In this document: positions 1-9,279 of the stretch, in pieces
Layout of the letters: each line of letters begins with the position of its first letter
Position numbering within the stretch: the first letter of the stretch is position 1
The notes under the pieces: generated by a model
What the model was told of the DNA's origin: nothing
The model's database searches: none
What the model saw: the letters and a program-made list of their open reading frames with translations, nothing else
Position numbers and translations under genes: made by a program
Assembly (NCBI RefSeq): GCF_020708045.1
Contig: NZ_JAJFES010000004.1
Span: 62,001 to 126,000 of the forward strand
Direction of reading: 5' to 3'
DNA: 64,000 nucleotides
Origin: Massilia sp. IC2-278
GTDB lineage: Bacteria; Pseudomonadota; Gammaproteobacteria; Burkholderiales; Burkholderiaceae_D

Positions 1-1045
1 CCGCCGATTGCGCGCCCGGATAGGTAAAGCTCACGTCCTGGAACTGCAGGTGGCCCTGGGCGCGTTCGAGGGTGCGCGTGCCCGGGTCGTGCTCGACCGG
101 GGCGTCGATGATCGAGAACACGGTCTCGGCCGCGGCGATCCCGCGCTGCATCGGGCCGTTCACTTCGGCCAGCGACTTCAGTGGCGTGAGCAGCATCAGC
201 ATCATGGTGGTGAAGTTGGTGAACTCGCCGACCGTCATGTCCGACTGGATCGCCATCACGATCACCACCGACACCGCCACCGCGGTGGCCACCTGCGTGA
301 TCGGGGTGGTGGCGGCAAAGGCCACCGTCATGCGCTGCGAGAAGCCGCGCATGGCTTCGCTGCGCTGCTCGAAGCGGCGCCGCTCGTACTCTTCGCCGGC
401 GAACACGCGGATCACCTGGTGGCCGCGCGTGGCTTCTTCCACCACCTGCGTCATCTCGGCGGTCACGCGCTGGTTGTCGCGGTTCAGGCTGCGCAGGCGG
501 CCGGTGGTGGTGCGCACGATGACGGCGGTGAGCGGCACCACGACCATGGCGATCAGGGTCAGGCGCCAGTTCAGGTACAGCAAGGCGCCGAGCAGGCCAA
601 GCACCACCAGCACGTCGCGCACGTAGGCCACGAACACCGAGTTGATCATGTCGACCACCTGGCGCACGTCGCCGATCACGGTGTTGATGATCTTGCCGGT
701 CGACTCCTCATGGAAGCGCGCCACCGGCAGGCGCAGCACGCGCGAGAAGGCCATGCGGCGCAGGTCGTTCAGCACGCGGCTCAGCACCCAGTTGTTCAGG
801 TAGGCGGTGGAAAAGGTGAACACGCCGCGCAGCGCGAAGATCGAAATCAGGATGCCGGGCACCAGCCACAGGCTGAATGCCACCTTGTGCGGGCCGAAGC
901 CCTTGTCGAGCAGGAGTTCGAGCGCCTTGGCCAGCAGCGGCTGGGTGGCGGCGGTGCCGGCCATCGCCAGCAGCGCGAGAAAGGCGCGCGAGCGGTAGGG
1001 TTTGACGATCGCCAGCAGGCGTTTGACGATGGTGCTAGTTTCCAA
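1..1045 (-). CDS. msbA: Lipid A export ABC transporter MsbA, N-terminal part (3' end beyond window)
   Basis: Reading the minus strand gives a type IV ABC exporter membrane domain. Typical MsbA segments include 'VARFHEESTGKIINTVIGD', 'LYLNWRLTLIALVMVVPL' and 'VFAGEEYERRRFEQRSEAM', and the beginning of the nucleotide-binding domain ('LQFQDVSFTYPG') appears at the window edge. The family flips lipid A-core or other lipid-linked glycans across the inner membrane using ATP. About 348 residues are visible; the Walker motifs lie outside the window. The frame has a stop just upstream and no ATG near the start, so I place the start at a TTG (1043-1045) preceded by an A/G-rich AGAAAGAAG site. That start overlaps the end of the upstream ligase gene by 11 bases, so the two are probably translationally coupled. 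Identity is confident; the exact start is less so. Confidence 0.85.
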   Translation of the reverse strand, partial: METSTIVKRLLAIVKPYRSRAFLALLAMAGTAATQPLLAKALELLLDKGFGPHKVAFSLWLVPGILISIFALRGVFTFSTAYLNNWVLSRVLNDLRRMAFSRVLRLPVARFHEESTGKIINTVIGDVRQVVDMINSVFVAYVRDVLVVLGLLGALLYLNWRLTLIAMVVVPLTAVIVRTTTGRLRSLNRDNQRVTAEMTQVVEEATRGHQVIRVFAGEEYERRRFEQRSEAMRGFSQRMTVAFAATTPITQVATAVAVSVVIVMAIQSDMTVGEFTNFTTMMLMLLTPLKSLAEVNGPMQRGIAAAETVFSIIDAPVEHDPGTRTLERAQGHLQFQDVSFTYPGAQSA

Positions 1046-2288
1046 ATTCTTCTTTCTGGTTCAGGCTCAGGCCCATGAGGATGAAAATCATCAGCGCGTA
1101 AAAGATGCAGGCCTTGCCGGACCAGAACATCATCTCGGTCAGGCCGAAAGCGAAGTAGCCGAGCGCCACCAGCATGCCGGCCAGGGCCGGCGCATTCGGC
1201 GGCGCGCCGCGCAGGGCGGCCAGCTTCGCCTGGCGCGCAAAGAAGGCGAACGGCGCGGCCAGGATGCCGACCAGGGCCAGCAAACCGAACACGCCGCCGC
1301 CCGCCAGCGCCTGCAAGACGTCATTATGCAGGTGCTGGGGCGCCAGCGCCACGTCGGACAGGGTGCCGTCCTTTACCCAGCGCGCCATCTGCTCGTGCGC
1401 GAGCGCCGGGTCCTGGCCCACCCACGGATGCTGGGCGATCAGCATGCCGGCGCCCTTCCAGAGTTCGAGGCGGACGCCGACGTTGGTGAACTTGTATTCG
1501 CCGCTTTCCCAGCGGCGCACGTCGTCGATCCCCTGCTGCACGCGCAGCTGCACCTCGGTGGCCGGCACGAAGTAGAGCACGGCGGCCAGCGCCACGCCGG
1601 CGCCGATCAGGAGGCGCACGTTGCGGTTGCTGCCCAGGTGGGCCAGGCGCATGCACAGCAGGGCCGCCAGCACCAGCGCGATCCAGCCGCCGCGGGTGCC
1701 GGTCATCACCAGCGCCAGGATGCCGGCCAGGCCGCCCAGCAGCGGCCACAGGACGCGCTTGCCTTCGCGCCGGAAGTCGATGGTGGCCGCCAGCGCCACC
1801 ATGCCCATGGTCAGGGCGATGTCGCCGAAGGTGATCGCATTGATCATGCCGCCCGGGCGCTCCATCGCCAGCACGATGCGCTGCCAGCCGACGAAGCACA
1901 TGGCGCCAACGGCGCCAGCAATGACGCCCCACCACAGCGCCCGGCGCGGCGGGCGCGCCAGCAGCACCATGGCCAGCGCGCTGGCGGCGCACAGCATGCG
2001 CAGCGGCTTTTCCAGGGAACTGAGCGGCTGCTCGGGCCGCAGCAGGAAGTACAGCAGCACCAGCGCGAAGTTGAACGAAAACGCCAGCACCACCCATCGA
2101 ATTTCGGACCAGTGGCGGCGCAATGCGGCGCCGGCCGCGCGCGGCATGAACAAGGCACTCAGGAGAAGCAGGAAACTGGCCAGGCCGATGCCTGGGTCGG
2201 TGGTGAGGCAGAGCGCAGGCACCATGAAGACAAGGGCGCCTGTCCATAGCCGCGACGGGGCCATCGTTTTCATCAACTTATTGTCCAT
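1035..2288 (-). CDS. O-antigen ligase/polymerase family membrane protein (WaaL/Wzy_C-like)
   Basis: The 417-residue protein has about ten or more hydrophobic segments and the Wzy_C signature region: 'GTRGGWIAL' around residue 200 and 'HLHNDVLQALAGGGVFGL' around residue 320, with the periplasmic loop 'NVGVRLELWKGA' between them. Members either ligate undecaprenyl-linked O-antigen to lipid A-core (WaaL) or polymerise repeat units (Wzy), acting on the periplasmic face of the inner membrane. The lpxA-core exporter msbA overlaps its 3' end, which favours ligase. A divergent glycosyltransferase gene starts 140 bases away. Alternative starts exist at the second and third Met (residues 6 and 9); none has a strong ribosome binding site. 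Confidence 0.75.
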   Translation of the reverse strand: MDNKLMKTMAPSRLWTGALVFMVPALCLTTDPGIGLASFLLLLSALFMPRAAGAALRRHWSEIRWVVLAFSFNFALVLLYFLLRPEQPLSSLEKPLRMLCAASALAMVLLARPPRRALWWGVIAGAVGAMCFVGWQRIVLAMERPGGMINAITFGDIALTMGMVALAATIDFRREGKRVLWPLLGGLAGILALVMTGTRGGWIALVLAALLCMRLAHLGSNRNVRLLIGAGVALAAVLYFVPATEVQLRVQQGIDDVRRWESGEYKFTNVGVRLELWKGAGMLIAQHPWVGQDPALAHEQMARWVKDGTLSDVALAPQHLHNDVLQALAGGGVFGLLALVGILAAPFAFFARQAKLAALRGAPPNAPALAGMLVALGYFAFGLTEMMFWSGKACIFYALMIFILMGLSLNQKEEFGN

Positions 2289-2428
2289 CAGCTCAGAGGT
2301 AGGATATTCTTGCCGGCCCGGCAGGACCGGGCGACAAAAATTTTCAAATCATTATCGCTGATGACGGCGCGGCTGCCAACACGTACCCAGCCGTACGCCC
2401 CGGGCCGGATCGGCGCAGAAAGAGATCG

Positions 2429-3499
2429 ATGAACACCGCACCCAGGCTTTCCATCCTCGTCCCCGCCTACAACGCAGAGCAGCACCTGGAGGCGACGCTG
2501 CGCTCGGTCCTCGATCAGATGGGACCCGAACATGCGCTGATCGTCATCGACGACGGCTCGCGCGACGCCACGCCGCAGGTGGTCGAAAGCCTGCAGCAGG
2601 GCTACCCGGCCCTGGCGATCCGCCTGATCCGCCAGGCGAATGCCGGCCTGGCCACCACCCGCAACCGCCTGCTCGACGCCGCCACCGGCGAATACATCCT
2701 CTTCCTCGACGCCGACGACCTGGTCCTGCCCGGCACCATCGCCGCGCTGGACGGCATCATCGCCCGGCACCGCCCGGACGTGATCGCAGTCGACTTCAAC
2801 GACTGGCACCCGCACAACATGCGGCGCACGCGCCTGATCGAGCGCGGCTACCCGGCCGGCGCCCTGGTGACCGACCGCGAAGCCATCCTGCGCACCTTCT
2901 TCATGGACCGCCAGTGCTATGCCTGGGCCAACGTGATGCGGCGCGAAATCTACGCGCGCCAGCCCGATCCCCTGTATCCGCCCGGCCGCACCTTCGAGGA
3001 CATCACCACCACGCCGCAGCTGATCGCCGACTGCGCCAGCCTGGTGCGCCTGGCCCAGCCCTGCTTCGACTACCGCCAGCATCCGGGCAGCATGAAGCGC
3101 GGCCTGTCACACAAGTGGTGCACCGACTTCGCCAAGGCGGTGCTGCACATCCGCCAGCACTTCGAGACCCTGCCGGTGAGCGAGGCGCTGCGCCTGCACA
3201 TCGACGCGGCGACCATCCACTTCTATAACGTGATCCTGAAGCGCACCTACGAGATGGGCTGGAGCGAAGGCAAGGCGGCGCGTCTTGATGTGCAGGCGCT
3301 GCTGGCGCAGAACCTGTTCAATCCGCTGGAGACGGTGCTGGCGGCGATGGAAGGCACGGTGCTCGACAGCCACGACCGCCGCGCCGACCGCCGCGCCGCT
3401 TCGCAGGTGCGCAAGCTGCTGGCGGGGAACCTGGGCTTTGTGCTGGGTAAATTCCTGGCGCGCAAGATCAAGGTCTTGCAGCGCAAGGCGGTGGCGTAG
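2429..3499 (+). CDS. Glycosyltransferase family 2
   Basis: The 356-residue soluble protein has a GT-A fold N-terminus: 'SILVPAYNAEQHLEATLRS' at residue 9, 'LIVIDDGSRDATPQV' around 37, and the metal-binding 'LFLDADDLVLPG' (DXD region) near 90. It should move a sugar from a nucleotide donor to a lipid-linked acceptor in the cytoplasm. The C-terminal half (about residues 200-356) is helical and typical of capsule or LPS GT2 enzymes. An AAAGAG site sits seven bases before the ATG. It is transcribed away from the ligase/msbA pair and converges on dnaE, so it is probably a single-gene unit for LPS core or O-chain decoration. Donor and acceptor cannot be told from sequence. Confidence 0.8.
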   Translation: MNTAPRLSILVPAYNAEQHLEATLRSVLDQMGPEHALIVIDDGSRDATPQVVESLQQGYPALAIRLIRQANAGLATTRNRLLDAATGEYILFLDADDLVLPGTIAALDGIIARHRPDVIAVDFNDWHPHNMRRTRLIERGYPAGALVTDREAILRTFFMDRQCYAWANVMRREIYARQPDPLYPPGRTFEDITTTPQLIADCASLVRLAQPCFDYRQHPGSMKRGLSHKWCTDFAKAVLHIRQHFETLPVSEALRLHIDAATIHFYNVILKRTYEMGWSEGKAARLDVQALLAQNLFNPLETVLAAMEGTVLDSHDRRADRRAASQVRKLLAGNLGFVLGKFLARKIKVLQRKAVA

Positions 3500-3565
3500 T
3501 TCCGGACGAGGCGTAGAGCAAAGGGTGGACGAATAGCCGCGGCGCCAACCGGCACCGCGCCACAA

Positions 3566-6500
3566 TCAATACTCGACCGCCACGTCCTTCGCCCCCAGGT
3601 TCAGCTCGAGCGCATGCTTGAGCGCATCCGACGGCGCCACGCGCCATTCGTCGCCCAGCTGCAGGATGCACTCCACGCCCTGCGGCTTGACGCGCAGGCT
3701 GACCGGCAGCCCATCCGGGTGGCGATACGGCGACAGCACCTCGGCCATCTTCGCCGTGCTGATGCCGCACTCGATGTCCATTTCCAGCTTGTGGCCGTAG
3801 TGGATGCGCGCGGCGGCGATGTCGAACACCTTTTCGGCCGTGATGCGCAGGCCGCCGTTGAAGCGGTCTTCCGACACCTTGCCGACCACCAGCAGGAATT
3901 CGTCTTCCTTGAAGGCGTTGCGGTTCTGCTCGAACACCTCGTTGTAGACGGTGACCTCGACCACGCCGGTCTTGTCGTCCAGCGCCACGATCAGGATCTT
4001 GCCGCGCTGGGTCATCTGGGTGCGCACGCCGGTAATCACGCCGCACATCATGCGCGGCTCGCGCGACGGTTCCAGGTCTTTCAGTTTCGTCTTGGCGAAG
4101 CGCCGCACTTCCTGCGAATACGAGTCGAACATGTGGCCCGACAGGTAGTAGCCGAGCGCGATCTTCTCCTCGGCCAGCTTCTGGCGGTCGGTCCAGGGCG
4201 TGGCTTTCACATAGTCGGGCGGGGCCACCAGGTCGGAATCGTCGCCGCCGAACAGGCTCACCTGGTTAGCCGCCGCCGCCGCCTGGCCCGCCGCTTCCAT
4301 TGCGAATGCGACCGAGGCAAGCAGGATCGCGCGGTCGACGCCGAATGCGTCCATGGCGCCGGCGCGGATCAGCGACTCGATGGTGCGGCGGTTGATCTGC
4401 TTGCGGTCGACGCGCTTGCAGAAGTCGAACAGGTCCTTGAACTTGCCGCCCTCCTGGCGCGCGGCGATGATCGCCTCGATCGCGCCCTGCCCCGCACCCT
4501 TCACGCCGCCCAGGCCGTAGCGGATGTTCGAGACCTGCTTGCCGGTGACGGACTTCGGCGCGCCTTCCGGCGTGAAGCGGAACTGCGACTCGTTCACGTC
4601 GGGCGGCAGGATGGTTAGTTTGCAGACATCGATCGCATCCTCGACCAGGATCTTGATCTTGTCGGTGTCTTCCATCGCCAGCGACATGTTGGCTGCCATG
4701 AAGGCGGCCGTGTGGTGCACCTTCAGGTAGGCCGTGTGGTAGGACAGCAGCGCATAGGCGGCGGCGTGCGACTTGTTGAAGCCGTAGCCCGCGAACTTTT
4801 CCATCAAGTCGAAGATCTCGTCGGCCTTTTCGGTCGACAGGCCGTCTTTCGCGGCGCCGGCGCGGAAAATCTCGCGATGCTCGGCCATCTCTTCGGCCTT
4901 CTTCTTGCCCATCGCGCGGCGCAGCATGTCGGCGCCGCCCAGCGAGTAGCCGCCGACGATCTGCGCCATCTGCATGACCTGCTCCTGGTAGACCATGATG
5001 CCGTAGGTTTCGGACAAAATGGATTCGGTGCGCGGATCGGGATAGTCGAACTTCTCGCCGTGCTTGCGCTTGCAGAAGTCGGGAATCAGGTCCATCGGAC
5101 CCGGGCGGTACAAGGCGACCAGCGCAATGATGTCCTCGAAGCGGTCGGGACGCGCATCCTTCAGCATGCCCTGCATGCCGCGCGACTCCAGCTGGAAGAT
5201 GGCGACGGTTTTCGCGTCGCTCAGCAGCTTGTACGAGGGCCGGTCGGTCAGCGGCAGCGTCTCCAGGTTGAAGTCGGCATCCACCGGGTCGAGCGCGCGG
5301 ATGTAGTTCACCGCGCGATCCAGGATGGTCAGCGTGGTCAGGCCCAAAAAGTCGAACTTGACCAGGCCGACGGCCTCGACGTCGTCCTTGTCGTACTGGG
5401 AGACGACGCCGGCGTCGCCGCCCTGGGTGTACAGCGGGCAGAAGTCGGTGAGCTTGCCCGGCGCGATCAGCACGCCGCCGGCGTGCATGCCGATGCCGCG
5501 CGTGATGCCTTCGACCTGCTGCGCGAGATCCAGCAACTGCTTGACCTCCTCTTCATTCTCCAGGCGCTCCTTCAGCAACGGTTCTTCCTCGATGGCCTCG
5601 GCAATCGACACCGGCTTGCCTGGCTTGAACGGAATCAGCTTCGAGATGCCGTCGCAGAAGTTGTAGCCGAAATCGAGCACGCGGCCGACGTCGCGGATCG
5701 CGCCTTTTGCCGCCATGGTGCCGAAGGTGGCGATCTGCGACACCGCGTCGCGGCCGTACAGGTCCTTTACGTGCTGGATGACCAGCTCGCGCTTTTCCTG
5801 GCAAAAGTCGATGTCGAAGTCGGGCATCGAAACGCGTTCCGGGTTCAGGAAACGCTCGAACAGCAGGTTGTACTTCAGCGGGTCCAGATCCGTGATCTTC
5901 AGCGCGTACGCCACCAGCGAGCCCGCACCCGAGCCGCGGCCCGGGCCGATCGGCACGCCGTTGTTCTTGCCCCACTGGATGAACTCCGCCACGATCAGGA
6001 AGTAGCCCGGGAACTTCATCTTGATGATGGTCTGGTTCTCGAACTCGAGGCGCGCCTCGTAGCGCGGGCGTTCGGCCTCGCGCTTGGCCGGATCGGGGAA
6101 CAGCTGGATCAGGCGCTCTTCCAACCCCTTCTTGGTTTCGGCGACCAAAAAGTCGTCGATGGTCATGCCTTCCGGCGTCGGGAAGTCCGGCAGCTGCGGT
6201 TTGCCGAGCGTGAGCGTGACGTTGCAGCGCTTGGCGATTTCGACCGAGTTGGCCAGGGCGCCCGGCAAGTCCTTGAACAGCTCCGCCATCTCGGCCTGGG
6301 ACTTGAAGCACATCTCCTCGTTGAAGCGGCGCACGCGCTTGGCGTTGGCCAGCATCTCGCCCTCGGCGATACAGGTACGCGCTTCGTGGGCGATGAATTC
6401 GTCCTTGCTGATGAACTGCACCGGATGCGTGGCCACCACCGGCAGGCCGAGGCGCGACGCCAGCGCCACCGAATGGCGCACGCCCTGCTCCTGGTTCGGC

Positions 6501-7063
6501 TGGCCGGCGCGCTGGATCTCGATGTAGAAGTGGCCGGGGAAGATGCGCGCCCAGCGCTCGGCCGCCTTTTCGGCACGGGCGATGTCGCCGTTGTCGATGG
6601 CCTGGCCGACGTCGCCGAAACCGGCGCCCGAGAGCACGATCAGGGCGTTGGCCTGGTTCACCTCGGGCTCAAGCGTGGAAACGCTTGTGGCCAGTGCTTC
6701 CAGCCACTCGACACGGAGTTCGGCGCGGCCCTTGTACTGGTTGGTGAGCCAGGCCTTCGACAGCAGGTCGCACAGCTGCAGGTAGCCGCTGCGGTTCTTT
6801 GCCAGGATCAGCAGGCGGTGCGGCTTGTCGCGGTTGTCGTCGTTGGTGATCCAGGCGTCGACTCCGACGATCGGCTTGATCCCCTTGCCGCGCGCCGCCT
6901 TGTAGAAGCGCACCATGCAGAACATGTTGGCCAGGTCGGTGACGGCCAGCGCCGGCTGCTGGTCCTTGGCGGCTGCGCCAACCAGGTCGTCGATGCGCAC
7001 CAGGCCGTCGGCGATCGAGTATTCGGAGTGGACGCGGAGATGGGTGAAAGTCGGGGAAGTCAT
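3566..7063 (-). CDS. dnaE: DNA polymerase III alpha subunit
   Basis: This is the replicative polymerase catalytic subunit, 1165 residues, close to the 1160 of E. coli DnaE. Visible parts in order are the PHP domain ('HLRVHSEYSIADG' at residue 8), the polymerase core with 'IGPGRGSGAGSLVAYAL' and the catalytic 'PDFDIDFCQEKR', the finger region 'GIMVYQEQVMQMAQ', the helix-hairpin-helix/tandem segment, and the C-terminal OB-fold ('CGVITGVRTQMTQRGK'). It extends DNA 5' to 3' in the holoenzyme with the beta clamp and epsilon. The ATG gives the full PHP start. The gene stands alone, facing the PEP-CTERM gene's terminator side on its 5' flank. Confidence 0.97.
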   Translation of the reverse strand: MTSPTFTHLRVHSEYSIADGLVRIDDLVGAAAKDQQPALAVTDLANMFCMVRFYKAARGKGIKPIVGVDAWITNDDNRDKPHRLLILAKNRSGYLQLCDLLSKAWLTNQYKGRAELRVEWLEALATSVSTLEPEVNQANALIVLSGAGFGDVGQAIDNGDIARAEKAAERWARIFPGHFYIEIQRAGQPNQEQGVRHSVALASRLGLPVVATHPVQFISKDEFIAHEARTCIAEGEMLANAKRVRRFNEEMCFKSQAEMAELFKDLPGALANSVEIAKRCNVTLTLGKPQLPDFPTPEGMTIDDFLVAETKKGLEERLIQLFPDPAKREAERPRYEARLEFENQTIIKMKFPGYFLIVAEFIQWGKNNGVPIGPGRGSGAGSLVAYALKITDLDPLKYNLLFERFLNPERVSMPDFDIDFCQEKRELVIQHVKDLYGRDAVSQIATFGTMAAKGAIRDVGRVLDFGYNFCDGISKLIPFKPGKPVSIAEAIEEEPLLKERLENEEEVKQLLDLAQQVEGITRGIGMHAGGVLIAPGKLTDFCPLYTQGGDAGVVSQYDKDDVEAVGLVKFDFLGLTTLTILDRAVNYIRALDPVDADFNLETLPLTDRPSYKLLSDAKTVAIFQLESRGMQGMLKDARPDRFEDIIALVALYRPGPMDLIPDFCKRKHGEKFDYPDPRTESILSETYGIMVYQEQVMQMAQIVGGYSLGGADMLRRAMGKKKAEEMAEHREIFRAGAAKDGLSTEKADEIFDLMEKFAGYGFNKSHAAAYALLSYHTAYLKVHHTAAFMAANMSLAMEDTDKIKILVEDAIDVCKLTILPPDVNESQFRFTPEGAPKSVTGKQVSNIRYGLGGVKGAGQGAIEAIIAARQEGGKFKDLFDFCKRVDRKQINRRTIESLIRAGAMDAFGVDRAILLASVAFAMEAAGQAAAAANQVSLFGGDDSDLVAPPDYVKATPWTDRQKLAEEKIALGYYLSGHMFDSYSQEVRRFAKTKLKDLEPSREPRMMCGVITGVRTQMTQRGKILIVALDDKTGVVEVTVYNEVFEQNRNAFKEDEFLLVVGKVSEDRFNGGLRITAEKVFDIAAARIHYGHKLEMDIECGISTAKMAEVLSPYRHPDGLPVSLRVKPQGVECILQLGDEWRVAPSDALKHALELNLGAKDVAVEY

Positions 7064-7190
7064 CCCGTCATTTTACCTCGGCAGGCGGCCGGCCGGTGGG
7101 GTCCGGGCCGGTTTTGGCGGCGCCGTCCGGGCCTGTGCCCCGCAGCGCGAAGTTGCGATTTCACAACAATACGCGACGCGGACAGGCATG

Positions 7191-7214
7191 AAAAAACCCG
7201 GCCGTGGCCGGGTT
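7191..7214 (-). terminator. Rho-independent terminator of the PEP-CTERM gene
   Basis: On the minus strand an eight-base-pair stem (AACCCGGCC / GGCCGGGTT) with a three-base loop is followed by a run of T. It lies about 20 bases past the stop codon of the PEP-CTERM gene and before dnaE. Confidence 0.8.
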
Positions 7215-7234
7215 CTTCCCAAGGCTGGAAGCGA

Positions 7235-7993
7235 TCAGCCGCGCTTGCGGCGGCCCGCCAGGCCCAGGCCGGCCAGCGCCAGGCCGAACAGCGACAGTGT
7301 TGCCGGCTCCGGCACTTCGCTCACGCGCAGGTTGTCGATGCTGACTTTCACGCCTTTTTCGAGGAAGGCGGTGCGGATGCCGATTTCCGAGACCGACGAG
7401 ATCTTGCTGGCGCCGGTGGCGACGCGGTCGGCGCCGGTCAGCGAGGTCATTTCGTAGGCGGTCGGGTTCATCCAGGCGGCGAAGCTGTTGTAGAACTCGG
7501 AGCCGTCGGTCTTCGACAGGTAGCCCAGCAGGTGGTAGCTCTGGCCGGCAACCAGGTCGCTGCCCAGCAGGTAAGACGTGTTGCTGCCGAGGGTGCGCAC
7601 GTACAGGTCGTCGGTGCAGACGCCGGTGTCGCAGTTCGATTTCAGGCCGAAGCTCGGACCGTTCGCGTCGCCCAGCCACAGGCCCATGAAGTTGTTGTTG
7701 CCCAGCTTGCCGGTGTACGAGAAGCTGAAGTCGACGATGATGCCGCCGGTTTGCGTCTCGGCCAGCTTCCAGTACGCAGCGCGGTCGTGGTTGGTGCCGA
7801 AGGTCAGCGACTTGTTGCCGGCGGTAGTCGTGAGGGTCGGCTTGTTCTTGCTGCTGGTGATGTCGGTGGCCCAGCCTGCGTTGAAGCCGGTATTGGCGCC
7901 GTCAAAGTTGTCGTGTGCAACGACGATGCCGGCGTTGGCGCTGGCGCTGAAGGCGAAGAGGAGCGAAGCGGCGATAGGAGCGAAACGTTTCAT
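7235..7993 (-). CDS. Exported PEP-CTERM protein
   Basis: The 252-residue protein begins with a Sec signal peptide ('MKRFAPIAASLLFAFSASANA', cleavage after ANA) and ends with a PEP-CTERM sorting tail: 'VPEPATLSLFGLALAGLGL' followed by RRKRG. Such proteins are exported, cut near the PEP motif by the exosortase EpsH/XrtA system and released or bound at the cell surface, often with exopolysaccharide. The middle (residues about 22-220) looks like a beta-sandwich lectin or concanavalin-like fold, but I cannot assign a ligand. Two cysteines ('NCDTGVC') could form a disulfide. No exosortase gene is in this window. It is monocistronic, with its own terminator. Confidence 0.8.
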   Translation of the reverse strand: MKRFAPIAASLLFAFSASANAGIVVAHDNFDGANTGFNAGWATDITSSKNKPTLTTTAGNKSLTFGTNHDRAAYWKLAETQTGGIIVDFSFSYTGKLGNNNFMGLWLGDANGPSFGLKSNCDTGVCTDDLYVRTLGSNTSYLLGSDLVAGQSYHLLGYLSKTDGSEFYNSFAAWMNPTAYEMTSLTGADRVATGASKISSVSEIGIRTAFLEKGVKVSIDNLRVSEVPEPATLSLFGLALAGLGLAGRRKRG

Positions 7994-8160
7994 ATGTACT
8001 GACAGGAAAGTAAAAGACCTTTCTCGTTAGCAAATTTCATACCAGCAAATAATTATTCTTTTAAAACAATTAATTAGAAGAAATTACTCGTTCACCGTTG
8101 GCAGATGTGTAAGAAAATTCGACAAAGATGCCACACCCGGCCTCCACCGGGGCGCCTGCA

Positions 8161-8191
8161 TTGAAGAGCCCCGATCCGCCTGCTCTATAAT
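8161..8191 (+). promoter_or_regulatory. Candidate sigma-70 promoter for trhO
   Basis: A perfect TATAAT box (8186-8191) lies 28 bases before the chosen trhO start. A possible TTGAAG -35 element (8161-8166) is 19 bases upstream, which is a wide spacing, so only the -10 is convincing. Confidence 0.4.
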
Positions 8192-8219
8192 ACCGGCCTG
8201 TCTTTTGCCCACTATCGCC

Positions 8220-9071
8220 ATGTCGCCCGCTACCCCCCACATCAATATCGCCGCCTATAAATTCGTCACCCTCGAGAATCTGGACGAACTGCGCGGCCAA
8301 TACCAGTCGCTGTGTACCGAACTCGGCCTGAAAGGCACCGTGCTGCTTACGCCCGAGGGCATCAACATGTTCGTGTCCGGCCCGCGCGAGCAGATCGACA
8401 GCTACCTCGCCTGGGTGCGCAGCGATGCGCGCCTGGCCGACCTGGAGTGGAAGGAAAGTGTCTCCAGCGAGCAATCGCACAAGCGCATGCTGGTGAAGAT
8501 CAAGAAGGAAATCATCACGATGCGCATGCCGCTCATCAAGCCCGAACTGGGCCGTGCGCCGGCGGTCGATGCGCCGACCCTCAAGCGCTGGCTCGACCAG
8601 GGCCACGACGACGCCGGCAAGCCGGTCGTGATGGTCGATACCCGCAACGACTTCGAGGTCGACGTCGGCACCTTCGACCATACCGTCGACTACCGCATCA
8701 AGAAGTTCACCGAGTTCCCGGACGTGATTGCCGCGCACAAGGACGACTTCGCGGGCAAGACCGTGGTCACTTTCTGCACCGGCGGCATCCGCTGCGAAAA
8801 GGCAGCGATCCACATGCAGAACATCGGCTACGACAACGTCTACCAGCTCGAGGGCGGCATCCTGAAGTATTTCGAGGAAGTCGGCGGCGCCCATTACACC
8901 GGCGACTGCTTCGTGTTCGACTACCGTACCGCCCTGAACCCGCGGCTCGAGCCTACCGAGACGGTCCAGTGCTTCGCCTGCCGCGCCGTGGTCACGCCGC
9001 GCCAGCAGCTGGCGCCCGAGTACGTCTATGGGGTGTCCTGTCCGCATTGCGCCGGCAAGGTCGCTGCCTGA
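8220..9071 (+). CDS. trhO: tRNA uridine(34) hydroxylase, rhodanese family
   Basis: The 283-residue protein matches the TrhO/YceA family, which hydroxylates U34 of tRNA using O2 (ho5U). It has an N-terminal alpha/beta domain ('[17 protein letters not shown]') and a rhodanese domain with the loop '[15 protein letters not shown]', where C186 is the conserved catalytic cysteine. The C-terminus carries a cysteine-rich motif ('CFACRAVV' and 'SCPHCAGKV') like a small zinc ribbon. I chose the ATG at 8220; a TTG five codons earlier is open but less likely. E. coli TrhO is longer (about 350 residues), so this is the short form. It is a single gene with its own promoter. Confidence 0.88.
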   Translation: MSPATPHINIAAYKFVTLENLDELRGQYQSLCTELGLKGTVLLTPEGINMFVSGPREQIDSYLAWVRSDARLADLEWKESVSSEQSHKRMLVKIKKEIITMRMPLIKPELGRAPAVDAPTLKRWLDQGHDDAGKPVVMVDTRNDFEVDVGTFDHTVDYRIKKFTEFPDVIAAHKDDFAGKTVVTFCTGGIRCEKAAIHMQNIGYDNVYQLEGGILKYFEEVGGAHYTGDCFVFDYRTALNPRLEPTETVQCFACRAVVTPRQQLAPEYVYGVSCPHCAGKVAA

Positions 9072-9112
9072 CGCCACCCCACAGCCGGGGTGTCGGAATA
9101 CGATTATTGCAA

Positions 9113-9121
9113 TGATATAAT
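9113..9121 (+). promoter_or_regulatory. Extended -10 promoter for the polysaccharide ABC-export operon
   Basis: The sequence TGATATAAT fits the extended -10 consensus (TGnTATAAT), which can work without a good -35; none is visible. It is in an AT-rich patch about 160 bases before the permease start, leaving an untranslated leader of about 150 bases. Confidence 0.5.
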
Positions 9122-9279
9122 TATCAGGTGTCCCAGCAAACACAGGTCCTGCCGATGCATGCCTTGCGCCGGCCGGCAGGCTGCTGTATCGAATCTTCCA
9201 ATTTTTATATGCCCAGCCTTTCAATCTTCCCTGCCGTGTCCCGTCCGGCCGGCTCTTCCTGCGACATCCCGGACCGCGC

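Noticed and set aside
3539..3558. Hairpin between the GT2 gene and dnaE as terminator
   Set aside because: The stem has a mismatch and no T run on either strand.
4712..8002. Very long open frame opposite dnaE
   Set aside because: It mirrors the dnaE coding frame; His, Arg, Ala and Val-rich translation without motifs is the usual antisense artefact of GC-rich codons. The same applies to long frames opposite the globin-GGDEF-EAL gene (39258-42566), the fusion hydrolase (42747-45524) and rhs (46015-49092).
9075..9092. Hairpin after trhO as terminator
   Set aside because: Only six base pairs and no T run.
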